A stretch of 38,852 nt of DNA from Hyphomicrobiales bacterium. GTDB taxonomy: Bacteria > Pseudomonadota > Alphaproteobacteria > Rhizobiales > Xanthobacteraceae. Positions 8,916-16,585 of this stretch are shown here, in pieces. Numbering within the stretch: position 1 is the stretch's first letter; each line of letters begins with the position of its first letter. The notes beneath the pieces were generated by a model, which saw only the letters and a program-made list of their open reading frames with translations, was not told the DNA's origin and searched no databases. Position numbers and translations under genes: made by a program. Where the stretch lies: NCBI GenBank assembly GCA_009377755.1, contig WHTM01000046.1:1-38852 (forward strand). Direction: 5' to 3'.

Positions 8916-9626
8916 ATGCGAGACGTGTTCGACATTTACACCATCATCTTCCTGGCGCTCGCAGTCTTCATCTTTCTGCGGCTGCGCAGCGTTTTGGGCC
9001 AGCGCACCGGGCGGGAGCGGCCCCCGTACGATCCGTATTCGGCGCGCGACGCGGTCCGCTCGCCAGCCAGCGACAAGGTGGTCAGCTTGCCGACCCGCAA
9101 GGCGGATGTCGCGCAGTCGGCCGAATCGGCCGAATCAGGTGACCGTTGGAAGGGGATCGCCGAAGCGGGGTCGCCGGTCGCCTCCGGCCTTGACGCCATC
9201 GTCGCCGCCGATGAGGAATTCGACGCCGCGCGCTTCCTAACCGGCGCGCGTGCCGCTTACGAGATGATCGTCACGGCCTTCGCCGAAGGCGACCGGCGGG
9301 CCTTGAAGAACCTTCTGTCGCGAGATGTCTATGAGGGCTTCGAAGCCGCGATCAACGAACGCGATCAGCGCGGCGAGACCGCCGAAACGCGCTTCGTCTC
9401 CATCGATCAGGCGGAGATCGTCGGCGCCGAGATGCGCGGCCACGCCGCCCATGTCACGGCCCGTTTCGTGTCCAAGCTGGTATCGGTGACTCGGGACCGG
9501 AATGGCGCGGTGATCGAAGGCAATCCGGACGGCGTCACCGACGTGACCGACGTGTGGACGTTTGCGCGCGATACGTCATCGCGCGATCCCAACTGGAAAC
9601 TTGTGGCGACCGAAGCCGGCCAATGA
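8916..9626 (+). CDS. Tim44/TimA-domain inner-membrane protein
   Basis: Bacterial relative of mitochondrial Tim44, with one N-terminal membrane anchor (YTIIFLALAVFIFLRLRSVLG, about residues 8-28), a low-complexity linker to about 85, and a C-terminal Tim44-like domain. The domain starts FDAARFLTGARAAYEMIVTAFAEGDRRAL, runs through LSRDVYEGFEAAINER, and ends DVWTFARDTSSRDPNWKLVAT. The bacterial role is unclear; membrane binding and protein export or envelope assembly are proposed. ATG 8916 (MRDVFDIYTII) fits homologues; a GTG at 8883 would add 11 residues. Its stop overlaps the mltA start as ATGA, so the two are translationally coupled, an arrangement common in this order. Confidence 0.88.
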   Translation: MRDVFDIYTIIFLALAVFIFLRLRSVLGQRTGRERPPYDPYSARDAVRSPASDKVVSLPTRKADVAQSAESAESGDRWKGIAEAGSPVASGLDAIVAADEEFDAARFLTGARAAYEMIVTAFAEGDRRALKNLLSRDVYEGFEAAINERDQRGETAETRFVSIDQAEIVGAEMRGHAAHVTARFVSKLVSVTRDRNGAVIEGNPDGVTDVTDVWTFARDTSSRDPNWKLVATEAGQ

Positions 9627-11125
9627 AGGACGCACCGCGCCGATTGCGGAATCCTTGCATGTTGGCGACCCTGGCGGTCGCGCTGATCTGGCTCGGCACT
9701 GCGGCGCGCGCCATGAGCGCGGCGCCGCCGGAGCCGCTGGCGTTCCCCGAGTCGCAGCTTGAGCCGCTCGACTGGGCAGCGATCGAAGGCTGGCTGGACG
9801 ACGACCACGCCTCCGCCTTCGCGACCTTCCAGGCGAGCTGCAAGCCGTTGGTCGCCAGCCGCAGATGGCGCCGGAGCAAGAAGCCGGCCGACACCCGCCC
9901 GATGCGGCAGGCACTGACGGACGTGTGCGTCGAGGGCATGAAGGCCTTGCCGGCCGACGGCGCCGCCGCGCGGGAGTTTTTCGAGGCGCATTTCCGGCCG
10001 GTGCAGGTCGGCCAGCTCGGCGAGGAGACCGGCCTGCTCACCGGCTACTATGAGCCGATCGTCGAGGGTTCGCGATTCCCGAGCCACGAATATGTCGTCC
10101 CGGTCTACGCCCCACCGTCCGATCTGATCGCGTTCGGGCGGCGTGCCGAGGGCGGCGCATTCCCCAACAGAGGGCGAGTCGGCCGCCGCGTCGGTCCCGA
10201 CGAGATCGTGCCTTACCATGACCGGGGGGAGATCGAGGAAGGGGTGCTGGCGGGCCAGGGGCTCGAAATCTGCTGGATCAAGGATCCGATCGACGCGTTC
10301 GTCCTGCAGATCCAGGGCTCGGCCCGCATCAAGCTCGACACCGGCAAGACGATGCGTCTCAACTATGCGGCCCATAACGGGCATCCCTACACGTCGGTCG
10401 GTCGCATCTTGATTCAGCGCGGCCTGGTGCCGAAAGCGGAAATGTCGATGGACCGAATCCGCGAGTGGATGCAGACGAATACCGACGAAGGCAAAGATCT
10501 GCGGCGCGAGAACCGTTCCTATGTGTTCATGCGCGAGACCGGCCTCGCCGACGATGTGGAGCCGACCGGAGCGCAGGGCGTTTCGCTGACGCCCGGCCGC
10601 TCGATCGCGGTCGACCGCAAGCTGCACGTCTATGGAACCCCGTTCTTCATCAGTGCCGACTTGCCGATCGGGAGCGAGCAGCCGGCCACCCCGTTCCGGC
10701 AATTGATGGTGGCGCAGGACACCGGATCGGCGATCGTGGGGCTGGCCCGCGCCGACATCTATTTCGGCGCCGGTGAGGAGCCTGGCCGGATCGCCGGCCG
10801 CATCAAGCAGCAGGGCCGGTTCGTGATGCTGGTACCGAGGGCGATCGACCCGGCGATCGCCGCTGCCAATGCGCCTTTGCCGCCGCCGCGTCCGCCGGAG
10901 CCCAAGTTCTTGCCGCCGGAATGGCTGTGGAATGTCGCGTCCGCCGCCACGGCGCCCGCCCCCTCTTTGCCCTCCACCGAAGCCGCCGTCGCCGCTGCCG
11001 CTTCCCCCGCCAATGCGTACGCGGCACCGGCGCCGGCTGTTCCGCTCCCCCAACGGACAGCCCGGGTCCGCACCGTTCCGCTGCCGAAACCGCGCCCGCA
11101 GGGACTTGTCCGCGTTCGCCGATGA
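9623..11125 (+). CDS. mltA: Membrane-bound lytic murein transglycosylase A
   Basis: Peptidoglycan-cleaving enzyme forming 1,6-anhydromuramic ends. The 500-residue product has an N-terminal hydrophobic export segment (about 13-33, LATLAVALIWLG followed by AARA), then the MltA barrel domain with TGYYEPIVEGSR and PVYAPP, and the C-terminal 3D domain with FRQLMVAQDTGSAIVG and ADIYFGAGEEPGRIAGRIKQQGRFVMLVP, which contains the conserved aspartates. After about residue 420 comes a Pro/Ala-rich tail not needed for catalysis. There is no lipobox, unlike E. coli MltA. ATG 9623 overlaps the upstream stop as ATGA, and its own stop overlaps the next ATG the same way, so it sits in the middle of a coupled operon. 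Confidence 0.94.
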   Translation: MKDAPRRLRNPCMLATLAVALIWLGTAARAMSAAPPEPLAFPESQLEPLDWAAIEGWLDDDHASAFATFQASCKPLVASRRWRRSKKPADTRPMRQALTDVCVEGMKALPADGAAAREFFEAHFRPVQVGQLGEETGLLTGYYEPIVEGSRFPSHEYVVPVYAPPSDLIAFGRRAEGGAFPNRGRVGRRVGPDEIVPYHDRGEIEEGVLAGQGLEICWIKDPIDAFVLQIQGSARIKLDTGKTMRLNYAAHNGHPYTSVGRILIQRGLVPKAEMSMDRIREWMQTNTDEGKDLRRENRSYVFMRETGLADDVEPTGAQGVSLTPGRSIAVDRKLHVYGTPFFISADLPIGSEQPATPFRQLMVAQDTGSAIVGLARADIYFGAGEEPGRIAGRIKQQGRFVMLVPRAIDPAIAAANAPLPPPRPPEPKFLPPEWLWNVASAATAPAPSLPSTEAAVAAAASPANAYAAPAPAVPLPQRTARVRTVPLPKPRPQGLVRVRR

Positions 11126-11688
11126 ACGAGAAGCCACCCCGCCGCCGGCGGCAGCGGCGTCTATCGGATGCCGAGCGGACGTTGTGGGGCGAGGTGACGC
11201 GTGGCGTTGCGCCGTTGTGCCCGCCGGCTAAGCCGGCACCCGAGACCGAAGCCTCGCCGAAACCAGTGGCCGCGGCCGAACCGCCGCAAGACCGCGTGCC
11301 TGCGCCGGTGGCTCGCGAGCCAAGTCACCCGCCGCCGCTCGCGCCGCTTGGCCGGCGCATGCGCCAGCGCATCGCCCGCGGCAGCCACGCCATCGGCGGT
11401 CGCCTTGATCTGCACGGCCTGAAGCAGCGCGAGGCGCATGCCGCGCTGCTTCGGTTTCTGCGCACGGCGCAGACCCGCGGCGTCACGCTGGTGCTGGTCA
11501 TCACCGGCAAGGGCGCGCGGGGGGGCGAGAGCGGGGGCGAACGCGGCGTGCTCAAGCGCCAGGTCCCGCTGTGGCTGCGGCTGCCGGCGTTCCACGAACT
11601 GGTGGTCGGCTTCGAGCCGGCACATGTCATCCATGGCGGGGAGGGGGCGCTGTACGTGCGGCTGCGGCGGACGCGCGAGATCGGATAG
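11122..11688 (+). CDS. Smr (MutS-related) domain protein
   Basis: Stand-alone Smr domain protein of 188 residues. The N-terminal half is basic and then Pro-rich. The Smr domain spans about 90-180: RLDLHGLKQREAHAALLRFL carries the conserved DLHG, LVLVITGKGARGG carries the TGKG loop, and GEGALYVRLRR closes the fold. Smr domains act as nickases or bind nucleic acid; the DLHG and GKG loops form the active site. Which activity applies here is unknown. It is the last gene of the Tim44-mltA-Smr set, with an ATGA overlap to mltA. The accessory insert starts directly after it. Confidence 0.9.
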   Translation: MNEKPPRRRRQRRLSDAERTLWGEVTRGVAPLCPPAKPAPETEASPKPVAAAEPPQDRVPAPVAREPSHPPPLAPLGRRMRQRIARGSHAIGGRLDLHGLKQREAHAALLRFLRTAQTRGVTLVLVITGKGARGGESGGERGVLKRQVPLWLRLPAFHELVVGFEPAHVIHGGEGALYVRLRRTREIG

Positions 11689-11704
11689 GGCGTCGAGACT
11701 ATCT

Positions 11705-11759
11705 TTGTTGGAACTCCGATCCAACGCCGGTATAAACATTGATATGACAATGTTGATAC
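11705..11759 (+). promoter_or_regulatory. mazEF promoter with autoregulatory operator
   Basis: TTGGAA (11708-11713), a 17-base spacer and TATAAA (11731-11736) form a good -35/-10 pair. A dyad GTATAAACATTG-ATATGA-CAATGTTGATAC at 11730-11759 (11 of 12 arm bases pair) covers the -10 and probable start site. A second dyad GTTGGA-N7-TCCAAC (11707-11725) overlaps the -35. MazE/MazEF complexes repress their own operons through such palindromes, so this is the likely operator. The main dyad ends 7 bases before the mazE ATG. Confidence 0.7.
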
Positions 11760-11766
11760 GATCCAC

Positions 11767-12039
11767 ATGAAAACCGCTATCCGCAAGTTGGGAAATTCCC
11801 ACGGCGTCATCATCCCGAAACCTCTGCTAGCCGAGATCGGGGCGAACGCCGACGATCCGATCGACATCAAGGTGAAGAAAGGCAAGATCATCATCACCCC
11901 GCTCAAGCGCGAGCGTTCGAAGGAACACGATCCGCGCCCCGGCTGGGTGGAGGAATGCAGAGCCATCCGCGAGACTGGAGAGGACAGGCTGGTTTGGCCC
12001 GACGCAGGCGACGCGGACGATGACAAGCCGGTGCTCTGA
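11767..12039 (+). CDS. mazE: Antitoxin MazE (AbrB-fold)
   Basis: Antitoxin of 90 residues that binds and blocks MazF and represses the operon. The N-terminal swapped-hairpin domain reads AIRKLGNSHGVIIPKPLLAEIGA (2-26), then DDPIDIKVKKGKIIITPL (29-46). The acidic C-terminus (from about 50, including ECRAIRETGEDRLVWPDAGDADDD) is the toxin-binding arm. Its TGA overlaps the toxin start as TGATG, giving tight coupling. The dyad immediately upstream is the probable operator. Confidence 0.93.
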   Translation: MKTAIRKLGNSHGVIIPKPLLAEIGANADDPIDIKVKKGKIIITPLKRERSKEHDPRPGWVEECRAIRETGEDRLVWPDAGDADDDKPVL

Positions 12040-12356
12040 TGCGGCGCGGCGAAGTATGGCTAGCGGCGCTCGACCCCAGGGTTGGCAGCGAAAACCAAGA
12101 AGGCAAGCCCTGCCTGATCGTTTCGCCCGACCGGATGATCGAGGGCCTCAGCACCATCATCGTGGCGCCGTTTTCCGGCGGGAGTCGGGCAACGAGCTTC
12201 AGGCCGTCGGTCCGGTTAGGGGACGCTGACCGTATAATTTCGTTGGAACAGATTCGTGCCGTGGACAAATCACGGCTGTTGCGCCGTCTCGGCCGCCTCG
12301 ACGACAAGGCCGTGACGCAAAGTCTGGCGACGCTGCGCTGGATGTTCGCCGAATAG
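12039..12356 (+). CDS. mazF: Endoribonuclease toxin MazF
   Basis: Sequence-specific mRNA interferase of 105 residues. Family features: N-terminal RRGEVWLAALDPRVGSENQEGKPCLIVS with the catalytic-loop Arg region, STIIVAPFSGG, FRPSVRLGDADRIISLEQIRAVDKSRL (the Asp/Gln/Arg strand), and the helical C-terminus. It overlaps mazE and is controlled with it. The cleavage specificity cannot be read from the sequence. Together they form a complete type II module at the edge of the accessory insert, next to a repeat. Confidence 0.93.
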   Translation: MRRGEVWLAALDPRVGSENQEGKPCLIVSPDRMIEGLSTIIVAPFSGGSRATSFRPSVRLGDADRIISLEQIRAVDKSRLLRRLGRLDDKAVTQSLATLRWMFAE

Positions 12357-12382
12357 ACCGCGCCTACTCCGCCGCCAGCGCT

Positions 12383-12489
12383 TGATCCGGCGAGGTGGGA
12401 ACTGGTTCGCCGATGAGATCATGCGCCACGTCATTAAGTTAGCGCGCGATCCGACGCAAAACCGGTGTCCACTTTTGCTGATCGTGCGC
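12383..12489. repeat. RIME-like bipartite palindromic repeat
   Basis: Two similar units of about 45 bases face each other. The unit at 12383-12423 reads GATCCGGCGAGGTGGGAACTGG and onward; the unit at 12441-12489, read on the minus strand, is GATCAGCAAAAGTGGACACCGG and onward. They resemble the mosaic intergenic elements of rhizobia. The right unit encodes the last residues of the monooxygenase gene at 12434-13585. Confidence 0.65.
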
Positions 12490-13585
12490 TTGCTGTCACG
12501 TGCTGGCGGAACTTCGGCATCACCTCCTGCGCCAGGAGGCGCATGCCGTCGCGCTCCCAAGCGCCATTCGGCCCGCCCCAGTCCATCCCGGTCATCAGCA
12601 GCGTGCCGAACGGCCCAACCCGGTCGCGGAACGCCACCAGCTTGTCGAGCACGGTCTTGGGCGATCCATAAATGACGCATTCCTTCAGGATGACGTCCGG
12701 GGTCGCCTCGTCGTCGGGCATGTCGGGCCGCGGCTTGAGGATCACTAGGATGCCGACGCGGTTGAGTACATCGCGGATGTAGGTGAAGAAATAGCGGTTC
12801 GACGCCTGCTCGCCGAACACGCGCTCCTCCGCCTCCGCGTCGGTCGGTGCCACCAGCACGTTGCGCGACACGCGCCAGTTCTCGCCGGTTGGCTTTTTGC
12901 CAAGCTCGGCACAGGCTTTGCTGTAGAGGTCCCAGTGGGTCGCGACCGAATAGGTCGGGATGATGTTGGCGGAGATCATGCCCCAGCCCTGCTGCGCCGC
13001 GGTGCGGGCGGAGCCGGAGTTGGGGCTCGCGAGCGAAATTGAGATCGGCGGGTGTGGCTTCTGATACGGCTTCGGCATGAAGCCGACGCCGAGCTCGGGC
13101 ATGATCGCGTCGGTGATCTTGATGTTCCAGAATTCGCCCAGCAGGTCGTACGGCGGGTCCTGCGTCCAGATTTTCTGGATCATGGTGGTCGCTTCGACCA
13201 CCATGCGGTTGCGGCCGTGCACGTCCGGAACCTTGAACAGCTCGAAGTCGGAGACCAGGCCGCCCGGACCGACGCCCATCATGAAGCGGCCCTTGCACAT
13301 GTGATCGAACTGCGCGGCTTCCGCCGCGACCACCGCGGGGTGATGGTTCGGGATGTTGATCACCGCCGTGCCGAACGTGATGCTGCGGGTGCGCGGCAGC
13401 AGGGCGGCGAAGAACATCATCGGCGAGGGGTAGGGTTCGGTCGTCGCCGTGAAATGCTCGCCCATCCAGACCTCGTCGAAACCGAGCTGATCCGCCAGGA
13501 CCGACTTTTCCGCATCCTCCTCGAACGTGCTCGCCATCGGCCGGCCCGGCGGATGGACCGGCATCATGAACATTCCCAAGCGCAT
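12434..13585 (-). CDS. Luciferase-like flavin-dependent monooxygenase
   Basis: Bacterial luciferase-like TIM-barrel oxygenase of 383 residues, using reduced flavin supplied by a partner reductase. N-terminal RLGMFMMPVHPPGRP, then LGFDEVWMGEHFT, TFGTAVINIPNHHPAVVAAEAAQFDHMCKGRF and GVGPGG are family signatures; the C-terminal part has VIYGSPKTVLDKLVAFRD. The substrate is unknown (long-chain, terpenoid and aromatic substrates all occur in the family). ATG 13585 follows GAGGGG; the longer upstream frame runs through a repeat. The last 14-18 residues (KVDTGFASDRALT at the end) are encoded by an intergenic repeat, so the native C-terminus was probably shorter. It is downstream of the decarboxylase-like, Bug and cupin genes on the same strand. 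Confidence 0.88.
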   Translation of the reverse strand: MRLGMFMMPVHPPGRPMASTFEEDAEKSVLADQLGFDEVWMGEHFTATTEPYPSPMMFFAALLPRTRSITFGTAVINIPNHHPAVVAAEAAQFDHMCKGRFMMGVGPGGLVSDFELFKVPDVHGRNRMVVEATTMIQKIWTQDPPYDLLGEFWNIKITDAIMPELGVGFMPKPYQKPHPPISISLASPNSGSARTAAQQGWGMISANIIPTYSVATHWDLYSKACAELGKKPTGENWRVSRNVLVAPTDAEAEERVFGEQASNRYFFTYIRDVLNRVGILVILKPRPDMPDDEATPDVILKECVIYGSPKTVLDKLVAFRDRVGPFGTLLMTGMDWGGPNGAWERDGMRLLAQEVMPKFRQHVTASARSAKVDTGFASDRALT

Positions 13586-13669
13586 GCCGTTTCCCCTCGT
13601 GGGCGGTTTCTCTGCGGCGCAGACTAGCCGTCGCGCCAGCGAAACAAAAGCCGGTTTGGGCGGCAGCGC

Positions 13670-13856
13670 CGTGCCCCGGACGCGATGCAAATGCTGCATC
13701 GCTGAGCCGGGGCGTTCCAGACTCTGAGTGTAAAAACGGTCCCGGTTCTGCTGCGCATCGCAAGTCGGATGTTTCCGACTTGCGACCATCAAAATATGCC
13801 CGAAGTCGGGGACACCCGACTTCCGGTGTTTCACGCTGCGCTGCGCCCGGGACACG
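13670..13856. repeat. Type B intergenic repeat, enlarged by an insertion
   Basis: The ends are CGTGCCCCGG and CCGGGACACG, inverted and nearly perfect, the same ends as the 125-base copy at 24871-24995. An internal stem GCGATGCA/TGCATCGC is present near the left end. This copy is 187 bases, 62 longer than the other, and the excess corresponds to a separate palindromic insert at about 13759-13824. Confidence 0.75.
13759..13824. repeat. Nested two-hairpin mini-element
   Basis: Two perfect hairpins: CGCAAGTCGGA/TCCGACTTGCG with a 4-base loop (13759-13769, 13774-13784) and GAAGTCGGG/CCCGACTTC with a 4-base loop (13802-13810, 13815-13823). Both arms share the core AAGTCGG. It lies inside the type B repeat. 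Confidence 0.7.
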
Positions 13857-13859
13857 TTG

Positions 13860-14858
13860 CTAATCGTCCATCGTCTCCGGCACGAACAGCTGCTCCGGGG
13901 TGAACCGCCGGTTCGTCAGCCCCTGCTCCTGGTAGTAGCGCAGGAAGGTGTTGAGCGATTCCCGGTTCCGGTCCAGTCCGTAGGGGAACCAGTCGTCGCC
14001 GAGCAGCTCCTGCATCTCCAGGCAGTGCTGCGTGATCCATGGGATCATGAACATGCGATGCATGTTGGCGGACTGATGCCGGTACATCGCATAGGCGTGG
14101 TCGCGCGCTTCCTTGAAGGCGTTGTACAGCGACCGCGCCACCCATGGATACTGTTGGTAGATGTCCTTGCGGATGGCGACGATGTGCTGGATCGGGAAGA
14201 TGCCGGTCTGCTTGAAGTACGCGCGCTCGGCGGTCTCGAAATCCGGGAACAGGCGCCGCACGTTCTTCGACTTGCGCCGCAACGATGCCGGAACCAGCGC
14301 GGAGAACAGGGCGTCGATCTCGCCGGCGTCGAGCATGGCGTCGAGCGTCGTCTTGGTGCCGATGTGCTGGACGGAAAGGTGCGACGGCGGCTTCAGCGGA
14401 TACCAATCGAGCGGCGGCGTGGGATGGTCGACGCCGCCGATGAAATTGCTGTAGCTGTCGATCGGCACGCCGTAGTGGTCGCTGAGGATTCCCTTCGACC
14501 AGGTTCCGGCGTCGTGGCCATAGAGAAAGAACTCGCCGGTACGTTTTCCGATCAAATCCTTCGGTTCTTGGATGCCACTGTTGGTGTTCACGTAGATCGC
14601 CGAATGGCAAAACAGCCGGATCGGATAGACGGGGATCGCGACGAACGGCGGATCGTCGAGATGCAGCGTCGCCAGATAGAAGGTCAGACCGAGCTCGGCA
14701 GCCTCGAACTCGCGGTCACGCATCATCCGCGGGAAGTTGTCGGCTGGAAACAGATTCTCATAGCGAAGCTCGATGCCCTCCGGCTTGACGCTGCCGTCCA
14801 TCAGCGCCCGCGTGCGATCATAGTTCCAACAGGCCAGGGTGATTTCGAGGTCGGCCAC
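13860..14858 (-). CDS. 4,5-dihydroxyphthalate decarboxylase-like protein
   Basis: The 332-residue product has a periplasmic-binding-protein-like fold related to 4,5-dihydroxyphthalate decarboxylases and NMT1/THI5-type substrate-binding proteins. Recognisable parts are LEITLACWNYDRTRALMDG at the start, a FPRMMRDREFEAAELGL segment, IPVYPIRLFCHSAIYVN, and a central KDLIGKRTGEF. No signal peptide is visible, favouring a cytosolic enzyme over an exported receptor, but the reaction is not proven. A GTG at 14858 gives the family N-terminus. The ATG at 14954 adds a peptide (MPGLVPGIHV...) encoded entirely by the repeat at 14878-14959 and is rejected. Neighbours (Bug receptor, cupin, monooxygenase) suggest breakdown of an aromatic acid. 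Confidence 0.75.
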   Translation of the reverse strand: MADLEITLACWNYDRTRALMDGSVKPEGIELRYENLFPADNFPRMMRDREFEAAELGLTFYLATLHLDDPPFVAIPVYPIRLFCHSAIYVNTNSGIQEPKDLIGKRTGEFFLYGHDAGTWSKGILSDHYGVPIDSYSNFIGGVDHPTPPLDWYPLKPPSHLSVQHIGTKTTLDAMLDAGEIDALFSALVPASLRRKSKNVRRLFPDFETAERAYFKQTGIFPIQHIVAIRKDIYQQYPWVARSLYNAFKEARDHAYAMYRHQSANMHRMFMIPWITQHCLEMQELLGDDWFPYGLDRNRESLNTFLRYYQEQGLTNRRFTPEQLFVPETMDD

Positions 14859-14877
14859 GATGTAAGCCCCTATTTTT

Positions 14878-14959
14878 CCGTCATGGCCGGGCTTGTCCCG
14901 GCCATCCACGCCTTGATGGAGGTGGACGTGGATGCCCGGCACAAGGCCGGGCATGACGG
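14878..14959. repeat. Palindromic intergenic repeat, type A
   Basis: Nested dyads: ATGGCCGGG-CTTGT-CCCGGCCAT (14883-14905) and ATGCCCGGC-ACAAG-GCCGGGCAT (14932-14954), themselves flanked by CCGTC/GACGG, so the whole 80 bases form one large imperfect inverted repeat. It shares its core with 964-1050. Confidence 0.85.
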
Positions 14960-14984
14960 TGGACAGATTGTCGTTAAGTTCGCG

Positions 14985-15968
14985 TCACTTCGACCCGGCG
15001 ATGCCGGCTTCCTTGACGATCTTTCCCCACCGCACATTTTCCGACGCCACGAATTTCCGCAGGTCGGTGACCGAAGGCGTGTCGACCGGCACCAGACCCA
15101 TCCGCTGCATCCGCTCCTGCATCTCCGGCAGCTTCATGATCGCCCTCATCTCGGCGTGCACTTTGTCGACGATCGCCTTCGGCGTCTTTGCCGGGGCAAC
15201 CATCAGGTGCCACGAGATGGCCTCGTATCCGGGAACCCCTGCTTCGGCGACGGTCGGAAGGTCCGGTAAGGTTTTCATGCGGGTCGTCGACGAAACCCCC
15301 AGGCCGCGCACCTTTCCGGCCTTGATCATGCTCGGCGCCAGCGACGGGTCGGCGAACGTGACCTGCACGTGCCCGGCAACCACGTCGTTCAACGCCGCCG
15401 GTCCGCCGCGCGAATACGGAACCATGGTCATCTTGATCTCGGCGTCGTGGTTCAGAATGACGCCGGCGAGATGGATGACGCCGCCGAGCGTGCTTGCCGC
15501 GTAGGAGACTTTCCCCGGATTGTCCTTCACGTGCGCGACGAGTTCCTTGACGGACTTCGCCGGAAACGACGGATTGACCACCAGCACGAAGGGAATCCGC
15601 GCGTAAAGCGAGATTGGCACGAAGTCCTTCACGGGATCGTACGGCAATGCTTTGTACATTGTCGGATTGATCGCATAGGCGCCGCTCGGAGCGATCATGA
15701 AGGTGTGGCCGTCGGGCTCGACGGTCGCCACCGCCTTGGCGCCGATCACCATGCCGCCGCCAGGCTTGTTGTCGATGATGACCGGCTGGCCGAGGCGTTG
15801 CGACAGTTTCTCGGCGATCACGCGCGCGATGTTGTCCATCGAGCCGCCGGCACCGAGCGGCAGCACGATCGAGATGGTCTTGCTGGGGTAGCTCTGCGCC
15901 TGCGCCCACTGTGGCGTGCACAGCGCTGCGATCGCGAGCCCGATCAGGGCCCAACGTCCTGGCTTCAT
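14985..15968 (-). CDS. Bug/TctC-family tripartite tricarboxylate receptor
   Basis: Periplasmic solute-binding protein of 327 residues. The Sec signal peptide is MKPGRWALIGLAIAALC with cleavage near AQAQ (about 25-26). The mature start SYPSKTISIVLPLGAGGSMDNIARVIAEKLS and the segment GQPVIIDNKPGGGMVIGAKAVA are the Bug signatures. The C-terminal part has PDLPTVAEAGVPGYEA and the usual Trp-containing end. Such proteins bind carboxylates; many lack a dedicated TctAB transporter gene nearby, as here. ATG 15968 is preceded by GGGGAGGA at good spacing. It lies between cupin and decarboxylase-like genes, all on one strand, and probably supplies the pathway's substrate or sensing function. Confidence 0.92.
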   Translation of the reverse strand: MKPGRWALIGLAIAALCTPQWAQAQSYPSKTISIVLPLGAGGSMDNIARVIAEKLSQRLGQPVIIDNKPGGGMVIGAKAVATVEPDGHTFMIAPSGAYAINPTMYKALPYDPVKDFVPISLYARIPFVLVVNPSFPAKSVKELVAHVKDNPGKVSYAASTLGGVIHLAGVILNHDAEIKMTMVPYSRGGPAALNDVVAGHVQVTFADPSLAPSMIKAGKVRGLGVSSTTRMKTLPDLPTVAEAGVPGYEAISWHLMVAPAKTPKAIVDKVHAEMRAIMKLPEMQERMQRMGLVPVDTPSVTDLRKFVASENVRWGKIVKEAGIAGSK

Positions 15969-16083
15969 GCTCTCATCCTCCCCGAGGCGCGGCCGTTTGA
16001 GGGCCGGCTGTTTCGATGCGGCCGTGATCGGCCATCGTATGGCTGCTTCACGCCGCCCGCCCGACCGGGTTGGCTGCGAAAAG

Positions 16084-16422
16084 CTACTTCGGCGAACCGG
16101 CGGACTTGATTTCCACCAGGATCGACTTGAACTCTGTATCCTCCAGGTTGAACAGCTCGTGCGGCCCGCCGGACGCTTCCCGGTATTTGACCTCGCCGGG
16201 GACGTCGACGAGCTGCCGTTCGTGGCCGTCCTCCCAGCGCATGACGGACGTGCCCTCGCTCACCGGCACGATCAGGTACGGGTGGTGGTGCTCGTGCAGC
16301 GGCTGGTGACCCTTCGGTGGAAGCGAAATATCCCACACGCGGATATGCTCATTCTCGAACAATATCGTGGTGCCGATCGGGCCGAGCGGCTTTCCCGACT
16401 TCGCGTATTGCTGCTCTGCCAT
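16084..16422 (-). CDS. Small cupin-domain protein
   Basis: Single-domain cupin of 112 residues. Motif 1 is GHQPLHEHHHPYLIVPVSEG, with the His cluster likely to bind a metal; motif 2 is the later SGGPHELFN. Upstream it has IGTTILFENEHIRVWDISLPP, a common small-cupin start. ATG 16422 (MAEQQYAKSG) is chosen because GGGGAGGA precedes it. It may be a dioxygenase, isomerase or ligand sensor; the sequence does not decide. It would be the first gene of the minus-strand catabolic set, 115 bases before the Bug gene. Confidence 0.8.
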   Translation of the reverse strand: MAEQQYAKSGKPLGPIGTTILFENEHIRVWDISLPPKGHQPLHEHHHPYLIVPVSEGTSVMRWEDGHERQLVDVPGEVKYREASGGPHELFNLEDTEFKSILVEIKSAGSPK

Positions 16423-16440
16423 TTGTCCTCCCCTGAGACG

Positions 16441-16545
16441 CGTCATTCCGGCCGAGCGAAGCGAGAGCCGGACTCCATAACCACCACCGGGAGTATGGAT
16501 TCCGGACCTCGCGGCTGCAGCCGCTCGCCCGGAAAGATACCCACG
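16441..16545. repeat. Intergenic repeat, type C
   Basis: Starts GTCATTCCGGCCGAGCG and ends near CTCGCCCGGAA. The inner arms CCGGACTCCATA and TATGGATTCCGG (16479-16506) pair at 11 of 12 bases. It lies between the end of hslU and the cupin gene, at the right edge of the accessory insert. Confidence 0.6.
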
Positions 16546-16585
16546 ATACGGCAGAGCGCTTCCGCGAGGAAAGGGCCTTCGGCAA

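Noticed and set aside
9407-11137. Long minus-strand open frame antisense to mltA (about 576 codons)
   Set aside because: Arg/Ala/Gly-rich composition without domains; it is a high-GC mirror of the mltA codons.
14859-14954. N-terminal extension of the decarboxylase-like gene from ATG 14954 (MPGLVPGIHV...)
   Set aside because: The peptide is encoded wholly by the palindromic repeat at 14878-14959; the family N-terminus begins at GTG 14858.
13857-15269. Plus-strand open frame of about 470 codons over the decarboxylase-like gene
   Set aside because: Shadow frame crossing a repeat, with no family similarity.
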